A DNA stretch of 64,000 nucleotides from positions 3,893,605 through 3,957,604 of the forward strand of contig CM022673.1 of the NCBI GenBank assembly GCA_012295275.1, in the 5' to 3' direction. The notes below the pieces were generated by a model. That model was not told where the DNA came from. It made no database searches and was given only the letters and a program-made list of their open reading frames with translations. This document shows, piece by piece, positions 26,741-41,200 of this stretch. The position numbers were made by a program, and so were the translations under genes. Each line of letters begins with the position of its first letter. Position 1 is the stretch's first letter. Source of the stretch: Chrysomallon squamiferum. Taxonomy: Eukaryota > Mollusca > Gastropoda > Neomphalida > Peltospiridae.

Positions 26741-27986
26741 CCATGGTTACCTGTAATAAAGATGAATCCTACATATAGAAAGACTACTGATAAACAGTCA
26801 GATAAGCAGATATATTCACATATGTATGTTTGTATGTATGTGTGTGTGTATGTTTGTGTGTATGTGTATGTTTGTGCATACATGTACTCCATACACAGAA
26901 TACGGACAACGGCTGAAGGAACCTCATAAACAAACACATAATTATTGTATGCGATAAGTTAGATACACGTACACGCAAATGTATAATGTACTGTAAAGTG
27001 AATTTGATTAATCCATGATTTATCTGTGTTGTGGGTTTGTGACATATGTCTAAAACCAAAATACATCAGTTATTTACAATTTCTCTTCGGGGACCTGTAA
27101 TATGGCTCATTTAATTTATTAATGTACATGCTAAAAGCAGAAAAAATTTATCCTTGTCTTAGCTGCTTGGCTAGAAAATGTTCAAACACGTTCAAGGTAA
27201 CAATACTTATTTAATTTAAAAAATGATATATTTTAGATTTTCAATAGTCACAAATGATAAATGAATGGAAATTTAAATAGTTTAGTGATAATGTTTGGTT
27301 CAGTATAATAACAGTTAGTTTCATGTTCTGTTGACTGCATGAAGTAATAGATTATTCGTATGAAATAGATTCTATGTATTGCAGAATGATAGTGTCAGAT
27401 ATAATTTGTATTTAGTGAAGAACAATGGGGAAAGAGCAAACGCTGTCCTCATGAAAGTTTTTAAGTTGTGTATGCAGTTATTTCAGCCGACGTTTTTTAA
27501 TACTGACGACACATCATAAAGCTTTAAAAAGCATCACAAGATATCTTAAATGTTACGGATATTAAATGGAGATTTGGTAATTCAAAACCATTGCGTTGCT
27601 TGATATTATCCATGTCAGACATATATACTACTAGTAAATTGTTTTTCGTTCGTTCACCTAACATAGCTGTTATGAACGAAAGAATGAACGAATGAAAAAT
27701 GAAAGAAAAAGAAAGAAGTAGACAAAATAAAGAAAAAACAATAAATTTATGAAAGAAAAAAGAATGACTTATAACACGTCATATTTTAACGAAACATTAA
27801 TTCACAGTAAATAAATGTACAGTAAATAATTTTTATGATTTATTGGCAAGGAAATATTTGAATAAGACTTGTAACATATACAAATTAAACACATAATTAT
27901 AGAAATGATGTTTATGAAAAAAAAACACCTAAATACTATCATATTTTACAGATACAAATATACATACAGGCAGGCAAGCATGCACG

Positions 27987-28075
27987 TACACACACACACA
28001 CACACACACGTACACACGTACACACACACACGTACACACACACACGCACACACACACACACACTCACACACACAA
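27987..28075. repeat. (CA)n with ACGT interruptions
   Basis: CA dinucleotides broken at intervals by CGTA. Confidence 0.95.
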
Positions 28076-28259
28076 CTAGGATATCATTTCATCATACTGT
28101 GGATAAACGAACGTTTCACGAAAGTACATATTTTATTATTAACCCTCTGAAACGTTAACCCTAACCCTGTCACACACAGACGTACCAAACACCTCAATAA
28201 TTTGTCCACGATGAAAATACTTCTTTTTTTTTTTTTTTTTTTTCTTTCACACAACATGC

Positions 28260-28500
28260 TCCCCAGCACCGCCGAGTAGCGTTCAGTCTAATCATTGCCA
28301 GCCAACGTCCGCTTTTGGAAACTCTCTGACTGTGGCATTAGACAATGGTTTGGAATTCATTCAGCCCGACAGCCCAATCAATACTGCGCGCGCTAATTGT
28401 AGAATGAATGGCAGAACAATTAAATTAGAGACACTGTCGAGAAGATGGAGTTTTGGCGCAGCTCGGGCGACCAAACAGCCCTTGTGATTATCAGGGTGTC
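28260..28500. promoter_or_regulatory. Candidate distal regulatory island
   Basis: A GC-richer, repeat-poor block with clustered SOX-like (ACAATGG, ATTGT, AACAAT) and homeodomain-like (TAATT, ATTAAA) words. The call rests on composition and word clustering only. Confidence 0.25.
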
Positions 28501-28599
28501 GTCGTTTTTTGTTTTTAATGCTTTCAGCACTTTCAGTTCACCAGAATTCGGAATCTCAAAAAAGTGCATAGAAACAAAATAGGGGGCCATTGAGGGAGA

Positions 28600-28605
28600 G
28601 AGGGA

Positions 28606-28701
<96 letters not shown>

Positions 28702-28800
28702 TGAAACAAAGAGTGAGTCAGAGAAAGAGATGGAGAGAGAGAGAGAAAGAGATGGAGAAAGAGTGAGTCAGAGAAAGAGATGGAGAGACACAGAAAGAGT
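28600..28800. repeat. (GA)n microsatellite with degenerate GA-rich tail
   Basis: A pure AG run to about 28699, followed by imperfect copies of a GAGTCAGAGAAAGAGATGGA motif to about 28800. Confidence 0.93.
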
Positions 28801-28972
28801 CAGTGTGGATGATAGAAAGACAAATGAAGAGAGAATGAGAAAAATGTTGGATGTATTTTGTTGAATTTTTTGTTTTCTGTTGTTTTTTGTATCGTTTTAT
28901 TTTTTGTTTATTTTTCGTTTGGTTTTTTGTGTTCGTTTTTTTTTTTTTTTTTTTTGCTTTTTAGTTTTTGGG

Positions 28973-29075
<103 letters not shown>

Positions 29076-29457
29076 ACTGTTATTAGACTATTTTTCTAAC
29101 TCCAAGATTTAAAGTAAACGACATATATTACAAAGATTGAAGAACATGCTCACGACAGTCGAGCTTGTTCCATATGTTTGACATCGACTAGGGAAATGTA
29201 AATAGTTTAGTGAAGTTTAAAAAACTGAGTGTGGTTAGTAGTATGTATTAAAAATGTGACAGAAAATTTATTTTAAATTCACCTCAACGTTTGACATTTT
29301 ATAGTTAGTGCTGTCTTGGGAAATTTGAAATACAAGGAAAATAATATAATTTCTAATAAATAAATACAAATAATATAAAATTAGTTGTTAAAAGATTTTT
29401 ATATATCAATTTAGTTTATTAAACAATAAAAATATTCTGTTGAATTATACAATAAAA

Positions 29458-29660
29458 TATTATTATTATTATTGTTATTATTATTATTATTATTGTTATT
29501 GTTGTTGTTGTTGTTATCATTATTATTATTATCATCATTATTACCATCATCATCATCATCATTATTATTATTATAATAATAATAATAATAATTATTATTA
29601 TTATTATTATTATTATTAATACTAGTAGTAGTAGCAGTAGTAGTAGTAGTAGTAATAGTT
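29458..29660. repeat. Mixed ATT/GTT/ATC/GTA trinucleotide region
   Basis: Runs of different trinucleotides follow each other, including a (ATC)n core at 29535-29560 and (GTA)n at 29625-29655. Confidence 0.94.
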
Positions 29661-31554
29661 GTATGACTGGCAGAAACGCAACTTGCTAGCATTTTAACAA
29701 TTTTAAGTAAATTAGTAAAGAAAAATGTTTACCATGCCTTTACAAGTGTATTAGTTTGTATCTGTTAAATACAGTTTCATTCTCTGTTTTTCATATTTTA
29801 AGTACACATTGTTTTCAGAAATACGACAAATCCAGAAATCCGGATCAGCTCCTGTCCCAATAAAGGGTTCGGTTCGATGCCTGTGTATGTAATACTACAT
29901 TTAAAATTATCTGTGTACTAGCGTATTTTATACAACTTGATACACGACCACGATAATATTCACTTCATTATCATAAGATCATTGTCATCAATAATTTTAC
30001 ATAAATAATATAAATTATCATCATCATCATCATCATCGTTATTATAACCTGTTAAATTAAATTATGCACCGACTCTACCTCTTTTTTCGTCTAAGGAAGA
30101 AGAAAAGGTAATATTAAATTAATTAATTAAAATAAAATATTATAAAATTAAATTAAATTAAATTATTTAAAAATTGAAATTGAATGAATTAAAATAAATG
30201 ATTTAAAATTAAATTAATTTAATTTAATTTAATTTAATTTAATTTAATTTTAAATATATATCTGTTAAACTAAATTAAACTAAATTATTTTAAACAAAAT
30301 TAAATTAATAATAGCAATTATAAGAAAATAAATAAATAAACATTTTAAATTTTGTTTTAATTATTTTTTGTCCTTAATAAAATGGGGGAAAAACTGTTGC
30401 ATTAAGATACTGCCAGAGACAAAAAAGAACAACACTAATAAGAATGATAAAAAAAAATTAAGCAATGATAATAAAAAACGATAGAAGGAAAAGTAAACTT
30501 AAATAAATAATTAAAAAAAAAAACAGAGAAGAAGAAGAAAAAAGAAAAGAAAAAAAAAGAAAAAGAAAAGAAAAAGAACAAAAGAAAAGAAAAGAAAAAA
30601 GAAAAATGACAGAAATTTCAATGGATGTTAAGGAAAAAACTAACTTCAGTGCAGAAAGGATAACAAAATTGGATCGTAATTTTATTTTTTAAACAAACAT
30701 CATTTAACCATGATCGCATAAACTGCTCTTTATTCATCATACACCGTGTTCAGAAATGCTATTTATTTTATAAATGAAATTAGATTATTTTTTTTTTTTT
30801 CTCTTTTTTTTTTTTTTCTCTACCTTTCTCCCTTTGTCTATCTTTCTCTTTCTCTTTCATTTATCTGCCACTGTACTTATTGAATTAATGTAATCTCTTT
30901 ATTCGAGAAATGTGTTTATTCTGTTCGCGGTATGTTGGGTTAATATCAGTGATGAGATTGCGTACCAGTCTAAATGCGATTGCTCGAAAATTGCTCGATG
31001 CTACGCTGTCGCTCCGCAGACGAATTTCGCTATTCGTCCGTCGTTTGGTACGCGGGAAATAAATCAACGGTATTGAAAGCGCTCTCTTTGTCACCTCCCA
31101 CTGTTGCAGATCCGACTTTACTTTAAATCGTATTAAAACAAACACAAAAATAATCAAAGAAATAACAAATCGAAGTCCGGAAGTATGTGACAGAAGTGAG
31201 TAAAAGTAATAATGATAATAATAACAATGATGATGATGAAGACATATTTGAAAAGTAATTTATAATTAATCGTCTGCCGAATGAATAATTTTGTTTCCAC
31301 TTTTTCAAAGAAAAGTGAGATAATCTCTTGAAAGAGGAAGTAGAATAACAATATAATAAAAATTATTTCACTTGGGAAATAAAACATTATAATCTAAAGA
31401 ACTAACAAGAGTGATGTAAGCAAACAGCACGTTACCAGTTTATCTGGATATTTTAAAATTCACATATGAAACCTAATTTAACAGAACATATTAAAATATA
31501 TATCTCAGTAACTAACGTTTAGCTCATTAACACTTTATCTGAACAGTTTTACAT

Positions 31555-31637
31555 TTTAAAGTAAGACATGACATATTCAGGAACATTTATAATTTAAAAG
31601 TAAGACAGGACGTTATCAGGAACATTTATAATTCGTA
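31555..31637. repeat. Imperfect tandem duplication, unit about 42 bp
   Basis: AAAGTAAGACATGACATATTC and AAAGTAAGACAGGACGTTATC are each followed by AGGAACATTTATAATT. Confidence 0.75.
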
Positions 31638-32483
31638 GACAGTGGATATTACGTTCGTCCGAGTGCAAGTACACTAATGCTGGAAGGGAGCAAGCGAGAG
31701 CAAGTTAATCATTGATGCATCTCAGCGTGATGCTCTGTGAGTACACAACAGAAACAGTGTCGTGCATTATGTATGCAGTAAGAGAAGATAACAAGATACA
31801 CTTGTTAGAAAATATCAGATAACCAACCTGGAACACAAGAGTGTTAGGTCAAACGAATAGCCGTAAATTTGTTATATCATTTTCATTTTTTAGCACACAT
31901 TATTATTTAGAGAGAAATTAAAACAGGCTGTTAAACATATTTGCTGATTTTTTGCTTAAAAGAACTGTTTTTGTTTTCGCGAACTATTACTTCTACAATT
32001 TTTTTTTTTTTTTTTTTTTTTTTAGAAAATTACATTACCATGGCAATGTGACATGCTAATGCTTGCTGAAGTCAGCTATTATTCAAGGATTAACTAGAAA
32101 GGTAGAAGGTGGGGGGAGGATTAGAATAGAAAAAACAGAATAATGTTATATATTTTGTTTTTAAACATGATATGTAAATTTTATTTTATCAGATAGTTGC
32201 ATTGTGAAATGGTGTCAGACTATTTTTTGTTTTATCTTCATGAAGTATGTAAGCAAATAAATACTAAAAAATAAAAAATAAATAAAAATATTTAACAAAT
32301 AAATAACTAAACAGATATTAAACATTGACAAATTTAAACAACATTAATTAATTATATTAAGAAAATGAAGAAATTAATAAAGATTAAATGAACAAACAAA
32401 CGAATGCTAATAAAAAAAAGTAGTTAACAGCTTATTTCACTTTCTCTTTCTTTTTTATTTATTATTATTATGTTGTTTTTTTT

Positions 32484-32514
<31 letters not shown>

Positions 32515-32604
32515 CAATAATAATAATTACACAAAACAAATCATACGGACGTTTTATTACTTTTATTATTTTAAACAGTTTCTCATTTAGTTAGGAATTT
32601 GTGT

Positions 32605-32627
32605 TATCATCATCATCATCATCATCA

Positions 32628-32662
<35 letters not shown>

Positions 32663-32720
32663 TTTATTTTTATTATTATTATTACTACTACTACTGCTTC
32701 GTAGTAGTAGTAGTAGTTTA
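32605..32720. repeat. (ATC)n(ATT)n(CTA)n(GTA)n trinucleotide region
   Basis: Four trinucleotide types in succession; CTACTACTACTG facing GTAGTAGTAGTAG could form a hairpin around 32690-32716. Confidence 0.92.
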
Positions 32721-33148
32721 AATAGCAGTTTTGATAGCAATTGCAGTATGATTAGAAGAAATATTATCTGGGTTTTTTACTTACCTACTTACTAATTACT
32801 TAAATGCCGCGAAATTTCATGCCCGTTAATAGTGGATTTTAGCCTAATGTTAGTTATTTAAAAATAACGTGACATTTCTTAAGATCTATCTTGAACGGTA
32901 TTTCGAAAAATATTTTTTAAACAGTATACAATGTAAATAAATACTGGCACACAATATTGTAATATTTACCGGTATAAGTCAAACCGTATTACTTGGTGTG
33001 TGGTTTTATCAATACAATCCATAAACCAGAAATTTCATATCTCCTCTGAGACCGCAGCCAGAATCACTATGGAAATAACTAATATTTTGTTATTCTTCTT
33101 TAATATATATATAATTTATAAGTGTTTGTTAATCTATTTATTTTCGGT

Positions 33149-33187
<39 letters not shown>

Positions 33188-33467
33188 TTTTAATTAACAC
33201 GAAACATTATACTGTGACACTTCGACCGATTTCGTAATCGGCCATTTTGAATCACACTAATTAACAGAATAATGAAAGGGATATCTGCAGCGTTATTGAC
33301 AAGCGTTTTGATATCGCAGCAGTCGTGATTCCTTCTCGCAATGTTTCAACTATAAATTTCATTCACAAAAGTATCTCCATATCATAACAGATATCGGAGC
33401 GGTATCTTAAAACTACGCGCGAAAACGTTAACATTTGCTATAAATGTGGTAGTTTTGTTAGTAAAAA

Positions 33468-33501
<34 letters not shown>

Positions 33502-33537
33502 AAAATGAATAAAATAGCAAATAATATAAATATTGTA

Positions 33538-33575
33538 TGAAGAAGAAGAAGAAGAAGAAGAAGAAGAAGAAGAAA
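33538..33575. repeat. (GAA)n trinucleotide repeat
   Basis: About twelve GAA units between a poly(A) tract and AT-rich sequence. Confidence 0.93.
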
Positions 33576-33929
33576 AATAAGAATAATAAGAACAACAACA
33601 ATAATAAAGAAAAGAAATATAAATGAATAATTTATTGCAACATTTAAAAAAATATATATATATATTCTTCATATAGTTTCCTTGTTATAAGAATTATAAA
33701 ATAATAATAAATAAATAAATGATTATTTTTAACATATCAATAAACTCATAACATTTATTTATTTCCGTTTATTGTCTTATTTGTTTGTGTATTTGATTAC
33801 TGGCTTGATTATGTTTCTGCTTTGGTTTCATATATACATATATATATATAAATTTTCAAACTTCAACCTTCTTCACAACAAATCCATAAATGATTAACCA
33901 TGACTTTGACCTTGTGTCAACGTCCTCTT

Positions 33930-34330
33930 TTTTTTTTTCATTTACATGACATGCACGCGGCATGCAGACACCCGCGCATGCCGGGAGATGTAATTTTCAC
34001 ATTAACGTGCGCTGTATTCTCTCAAACTCGTCCCTGACAGAGATAAGCCGGACTTCTTCCTTCCATCATTTCCAGTAGATTCTGGGTGCGCAGAGACTTC
34101 CGCCGGGCGTGCTGCGTCATACACTCATCTGATTAATTTGCTAAAAGGGTTATTTACCGAGACTGGGAAGCTCTCCTGTCTCTGGACGCCAGTGAAACCG
34201 CTAATCGTTCCGTCCACCGGCTCGGATCTGAGAAGACTTGCGACAGTATCGGCAGCGAGTTATCACATCATTCTCTTTTGTGAAAGTCGTAATTTAATAA
34301 TTAGTCGGAGAAATTCAAAGAGGTTTTGAA
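33930..34330. promoter_or_regulatory. Candidate distal regulatory island
   Basis: A repeat-poor, CpG-rich block with palindromic GCATGC words, AGATAAGC (GATA-type), TGCGTCAT (AP-1/CRE-type) and TGATTAATTTG. A 63-codon frame inside it resembles no family I recognise. Confidence 0.25.
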
Positions 34331-35039
34331 GCTTATATAGCTGAAGGTCACGTTCCAAATTGAGTTCGTTTGACAAACGCGCAAAAATGAAAGAAGAAAA
34401 AGCTGGGAGAAAAAAAAAAAAAAAAAAAAAAAAAAACTTCAAGAACATGACAAAGAGGAATGAAATGAAAGAGTTAATAATATTTTTTTTTTAAATTTAA
34501 AATGTAAAAAAACAACAGTCAACCTTTGAGTCTTTGCTGCCTTAAAGGTTAATTTTACTAACGGGAACAATAGTATTTAATATATATATATATTTAATTT
34601 TCTTTAAAAGATTTTTTGTGTTTTGAGTGAAGTATAGATTCTTTGTGTTTTATAAATCCATACAAAAACGTCATCAGTTTTTCCATTCCAGACTGTTTGT
34701 GTTTTGTCTGTGACTTTTTACGTGTAACCTTTGTGTTTTGTCTGTGAATTCTATACGTATTTTTTCGTATTTTTCTTCAGTATAAAATAACGGTAACATT
34801 TCTTCATGTTTTTTATTGTCTTCAACCTTTCTTGTTTGTGTCTGCGTATTTTTATTGTAAATCTGCACTCATAACTATTAGTCATATATGTATCTGTCGG
34901 TTTGTGTATAGTGTTATATGCAAACGTCGTTTCTTTATAGTTTGTGTAAATGTTTAATGAAATATATGACAATGCAGAACAAATTGTTGAAGTCATACAG
35001 GTATATATTTTAATCTAGGTAGGGAAAAATCGCATTAAA

Positions 35040-35102
35040 TAATAATAATAATAATAACAGTAATAAGATTATTATTAATAATAATAATAATAAATTAATA
35101 AA

Positions 35103-35147
<45 letters not shown>

Positions 35148-35160
35148 TATAAACAAACAA
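35040..35160. repeat. (AAT)n and (AAAT)n repeats
   Basis: AAT units flank an AAAT stretch; the remainder to 35240 is AT-rich with a short TA run. Confidence 0.92.
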
Positions 35161-36404
35161 ACAAATATAAGGCATATAAATTATTAAATTTATCTGGAAC
35201 AAAATACATCTTGATATATATATATAACAAAACTACAAATACAGACATTAAAAACAGGATAAAAACATGATAACTGTTATTTTTTGCCTAATAATTAAAA
35301 ACATCAATGAAAACGTAAATGTATTTCGACACAATTGTTGTTCGTATATTTTATGTATATAGATCTCTTGCGTTCTGCTAGTCTGCGCATGCGCGTGCGT
35401 GTTTCGTACTAATTAACTGCACTGAATAACTTTAACTTATTGTTATTGTGCGAGTAACGCATTATCTAAATATTGATTTGCGATATCTTTATAAAATTTT
35501 ATTTCGCTTTCTCTAACATCAACAAAAAAACGATTACATAAAGGATTTTATCACATGCAGAGTATCAAAATAAGATTATTCAAAAGCTATACATCCTGAT
35601 TAAATTAATTAGATACTGCCTCAACCAGACCGCAAGCTGTATGCAAAATTAATATATAGTCTACAATGAAAAACAAACAATTGATTTTCATTTATCGAGA
35701 CTTCCTTTTTGATTTTGAACACATTTTACCGCAATTTATCAAGTATATGTAATTTAAATAGTGGACTAAAAAATTTTTTTTTTTTTTTTTTTTATTGATT
35801 TGTAATAAAGAGAAAAAATACATTATTGCTGAATATGTTTTGTACTTCATAGTAACTTGATTCAGTAATAGCTTATTTTTTTTCTGAATTCTAATTCGTT
35901 TAAATTCTTGGGACCAAATTTTAATTATTTATTTTTCTTCTTCTTTGGCTTTCCCGTTTATTGTCTTCCTTTTTTAAAAATATAATTTATTGTTGTTAAT
36001 ATTATTATTTTTTTTTTTTTTTAGTAAATATCAAATGTTTTTTGTTTTGTTTGGTTCTTTTTTTTTTTGGGGGGTTTTTGTTTTTTTAAATCATTTTTTA
36101 TTCTTTCGTTTTCATATTTCTTTCATTTTTCTCCTTTTTATTTTTTTTTTTAGGTTTTTTAGTAGATCTACATATTGCTTTCACATTTCATTTTTTGTTC
36201 ATGTTCTCTGTTCAAAAGGTCAACTAATAATCTTAATTTTAATAAGAAAATTGGTTGAGCACATTAGTGTCGATAATTTGGTATTATTTTTTACTGCGCG
36301 TAATTTATACTAGTAACTGCTTTAAAGAGAATTTCAAATTCGTTTTAAAAGAAATTATTTTTGAAAATCATATTATTAATCTAAATCAACATTTTCTGAT
36401 TTTA

Positions 36405-36437
<33 letters not shown>

Positions 36438-36586
36438 GTTATTGCGAAAAAAAGCAAGTATTTATTTTGCACTGTGCACGCTACATTTAGCCTTATTTTG
36501 AGGTGTCTGCATAGTAAAAAAAGTTTTTGTTCTTCCGATTATTTTAATTCTTATTTCGATCAAGTACATTTTTTATTAATACTATT

Positions 36587-36623
<37 letters not shown>

Positions 36624-37150
36624 TTAGAAGCGATTTGATTTATTTTTCTTTTCTTAGTTATAATTTATAGTATCTTTTTGTCAAATACATCACTATTTCT
36701 TTGGTTATTATTATTATTATAGGTATTATTTTTATCCCTCGCTCAATCTTTCAGTCCTCTAAATTTCGTCTTCCATCTCTTTTGAATCCATACTGCTTCG
36801 AGCCACAAAAAAACAAAAAAAAAAAACCCAAAAACCAGGTCGTGTTTTTTTTCTTCTTTTCTTGTATTTAATATTCGTTGAAGATCCTTTGACAAATGAA
36901 TTTTTAAATTTGTTTTATTACAATTTCCTTTTTCTTAAGTGAATTGTTATCACAAAGACATTCGCGAATAACAGCTTTGAACTTTTCGTTCCATGGGAGA
37001 TATTTCATTGACTTAACACGTTTTACAACGCTGCATTTTGTCAAATGTGATCGTTAATCTGTAATTTGTTTTAAATGTAATTCACACCGTCCATTAACAA
37101 TACAGTAAAAAGAAAGAAAACTGGATAAACAAACATACAGACAGCCACAA

Positions 37151-37193
<43 letters not shown>

Positions 37194-37359
37194 CTTATTA
37201 ATAGCAGAACAGTAATAACACTGCTCCTTTATCGATTTTTTTTGTTACTATACACATGCACACTTATCACATGCACTGATGCACCTAAAACAGTTATCTG
37301 ATACTCTTGATTTTAGCTCAGTTGAGTGCTTTATATTCAGTTGCAGAATAATAATAATA

Positions 37360-37360
37360 G

Positions 37361-37415
<55 letters not shown>
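37360..37415. repeat. (AAT)n trinucleotide repeat
   Basis: About seventeen AAT units; a (CA)n tract lies at 37151-37191. Confidence 0.95.
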
Positions 37416-37419
<4 letters not shown>

Positions 37420-38299
37420 GACACGATACTCGTTAAAAAGTTAATCTGGGGATTATTTTAAAACTATTTCTATTTTTCTTCTGTATAACAAAAAACATTG
37501 TTTAATTAGATTAAGGAACAAAATTTATTGTAAATAAACATTCATATTTTCGATCATTTTCCGTTCGAAGGGAAATAAATGTGTTCGGAACAGATACGCA
37601 AAGTCTATAGTTGCCGAGTTTTATTTGACCTCGTAAAACGATTACCTGAAAATAATTCTAATTACGTGACGTTTATAATAAAGATCATTAATTAATTAGA
37701 TATTCGGTTTTTTATCTAAAATTTATGACAGGAAATCTGTTGTCACCATTCTAAATGGTCTATGTTCTGCTGTAAGGATAAAAGGTGTTTTAGATAAAGA
37801 AAATAATAATCTTTAAAACACTTGTTATATGATACAGTTTTGATGTAGAAGAACCAAAAAGACTTGATTCAGTGAATCTTGCTGCAGAGGAAAGGTTTTC
37901 ATTGTCCACTTTCCAAAAATACAAATAATATATCGTTTGGCTGTTGTTGTTGTTTTTGATTTGTTTTGGTTTGTTTTTTATTTAATTTTTTTTTTTTTTT
38001 TTTTTAATTTAATTTTTTTTTTTTTTTTTTTTTATCATACTGAATGAAAATTTACAGACTGTTAAATGAATAAATGAATTAGTTAATTAACTAACAAATG
38101 AATCCTTAATTTTTTTGGGAGGGAGAAAGTCTTGTTTTTATTATTATTATTATTATTATTATATTGGTTGTTGTTGTATTGTATGAGGGTTTTTCTCTTT
38201 TTTATTTGTATTGTTTATTTCATTTTTTTTTTTTTCACAATTAGGGTTAGTAATGAGACTGGTTATGAGCTAATCATGTTAAACATAAAAATCGTATAT

Positions 38300-41200
38300 A
38301 TCTAACATTTTAATTTAACAGTGAAAAAAAAAAAATAATAATAATAAAAAATACAAAGAAAAACTCAAAATCACCAGTAATTCTTGTTAGTTTTTATTTA
38401 ATAATTAGCAAATATCACAGATTTATTGCAAAGCAGAAATAAGAAATAAAAGTAAGAGGGTGGCATGGAGAATGGACATATATACAATTTCAATATTTAT
38501 TTGCTTATAAAAACTTACCATGATAACTTGAGCTGTCATTAAAAAATAACTGTATTAACATTTCTGCAATTCAGGCATTGTTATAGGTAGATTATAAAGA
38601 CTCCAATGTTTGTTTGTATGCAAACTTATTTTACAATTAAAATATAAATTTGCATTAACTAAAAGGTAAAATTGCATATAAATATCAATCTGGTATGCTA
38701 GTAGATGGCTCAAACTAAACAGATGGACATTTTTGGCAGATTCTGCAGTTTACAAATATTTGGCATGGAAATATTTTAAAACAGAACAGAAAAAGAAAAC
38801 AGTATTTTTAACAATTATTTTTTTTTTAGTTATTTTAATCTTATTAAATGTAAAGATTAAATTTTTAACTGAAAGGTCATGATAATTTCAAAATAATAAC
38901 AATTTAAAAATTAATGCCAAATTGAAGAGCACTGAAGAAAATCTGAATTTTAATGTTTTTTTAAAAATTATTTACACAATATATTTATATATATATATAT
39001 ATATATAATCATAACAAAAAAAAAAATTGGATAATTAAGGAATTTATAATACATATTTATTTACATACAAATAAAAGTCAAGTTATAAAAAATAGAGAAA
39101 TAATTAAAGAACAAAAAACAAAAACATATTGCAAAAATAATTCTTGTGTATGTTGTGTGAATATACAGAAAATGAATATTAATTATAATTAATAAAAAAA
39201 AAATACATAAAGTAATTAATTTAAAAATGAAAACCCACAGTATTAGGACATTTAAGATTTATATATCACAGTTTTACACAAAGCACGGCCATAATTACAA
39301 CCAAAGAAATCCCACTGCACCAAGAGAATTTTTTTTCTTTTTTTAACTCTTTGTTTTCTTTATTTCTTATTTCTATTTTTTTATTTCTTTTTCAGAGCTG
39401 AGAAGGAAGAACATGGTTACAAACAAATGAACAAAAAATTCTGGACAAAATGGCCTGCAATTTTAGCAGTAGTATTTCTTGAAACTGTATATAAAAAATA
39501 TCACTAACACATTTATAACATTATGCAGAAATAATAGATTTAAACAACATAATTATTTTTCCATTTAGTTTTTCTTTTTTTCTTTCAAAATATAACAGAA
39601 AAAAAGAAAAAAGAAAGTAAACTGAAGTGAAGCTGTAACTGAATGAAGCAATGAACTAAATAATAATAATAATAATAATAAATAAGAAGCCAATGGACAA
39701 GAATAGCCATGTAGTCAAATCTGAATTTAAGAAGCAATCAACTTGTATTGTGATAATTATTTAGAATCTATTAAGCCATTATTTTTTTGTATGGTAATCA
39801 CCATCTAGATTTAGAAATAAATAAAAAGCCTTATGCTTTTGTTAATTTATCATTTTCCTGTATCAAAATGAAAGGAATGGTCATCAGTTTGTGAACAGAG
39901 TTAATGATTCATTATGAATCATTTTCTGCTTAAAAAACCCACTAAATATCTTTACTGAAACTATATCTCTGCTGTAACTACATTATTTATAGAAATGGAA
40001 AAGCTAAATGCATCTGTTTCTCTATTGCATGTCAACTATTATTTTTAATTATTCTATTACAAATTACTACTGTCCTTGGCAGTTGATGTTCTACAAATAG
40101 TTTTACATCTGAAAATAGGAAATACCAGTTCTCTAACATACAGAATACGATGTGGAATATTTGTTACAAAACTATTTAAAATCAAAGCAAATTATTATGA
40201 ATGCTAATAAACATAAGTATGTTAATTTATAATTAACTTAAATATAAAAAATAAAAACAAACATTCCTTAGTAAACTCAATATTGTGATGAAAATTGCAA
40301 AACAAAAGCACCTCAGCTGCCAATAAACTTGGAATGCATTTTTAAAATAAGTTGCTGTTTGTTAAACAAAGATGGTGCATTCTGTAACATTTATTTAAGG
40401 ATTTAAAGAAAGATGGAACATTTATTTTGTCCATTTTGTAACCTTTATTTAAGGATTGAAATGAATTGCTATCTCTCTGTAAAACAGAGTATGCTAAATG
40501 AAGATGGTAAATGTTGTAAACATTTGTTTAAGGACTCAAATGAACTGATGTCTCTTTGTAAATCAAAGCGTGTAAAACAAAGACGGTACAAAAATAATTT
40601 ATGATATCATGAATAAGAATTTGTGAATCTGAAATTCTGTACAAGGTTAAATGATTATTTGACTGCTGAATAAAAATCCATTTCTGAAATGACTCGGATA
40701 TTAAGGCTTTCTTAAGACACGAAAATATTCTTTACATTGAGGCTTACTATATGAAATAAAAAAAATTATCTACATTCATTTGCAAAGGAGAAAAAAAAAA
40801 TCAGAAAAAAAAAATAAGACTATTAAATTAATAATATATTGCAAAAGTTTAAGAAATAGAATTACAGTCTATTTATGTTATTAATATTAATTAATCTGAG
40901 ATCCAGATTATAACATATAAAATATAAAGAAAATTTTGACCCCCCCAAAACAAAACCAATTAGCAATACTAGATAAAATTTAATTAGTGTTATACATACT
41001 ATAGCTAATATAAATAAATATGACTTATATAGATACATCTATTGTAATTAATGTATTTGTCAAGACATAAATAAATAAATAATACAAAATTAAATTAGAG
41101 AATAAATTAAAATTACTGTGAAAGGTAATGAATTTTATTTACATAATTTAATAAGATAGAAAAATATGCCATTGAGTGATTAAAGTAAGCTTATAATGGA

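Noticed and set aside
28150-28168. TTAACCCTAACCCTG, telomere-like
   Set aside because: Fewer than three units; chance occurrence is likely next to a (CA)n tract.
29865-29882. GGTTCGATGCC, a perfect B-box word
   Set aside because: No A box or cloverleaf upstream at the required distance.
30885-31157. 90-codon frame on the - strand in a CpG-rich block
   Set aside because: Composition is Arg/Ser-rich by chance of base content; no family resemblance and no neighbouring exons.
40413-40604. 63-codon Cys/Lys-rich frame on the + strand
   Set aside because: It coincides with a degenerate DNA repeat downstream of ANKAR, and the Cys pattern repeats with the DNA unit.
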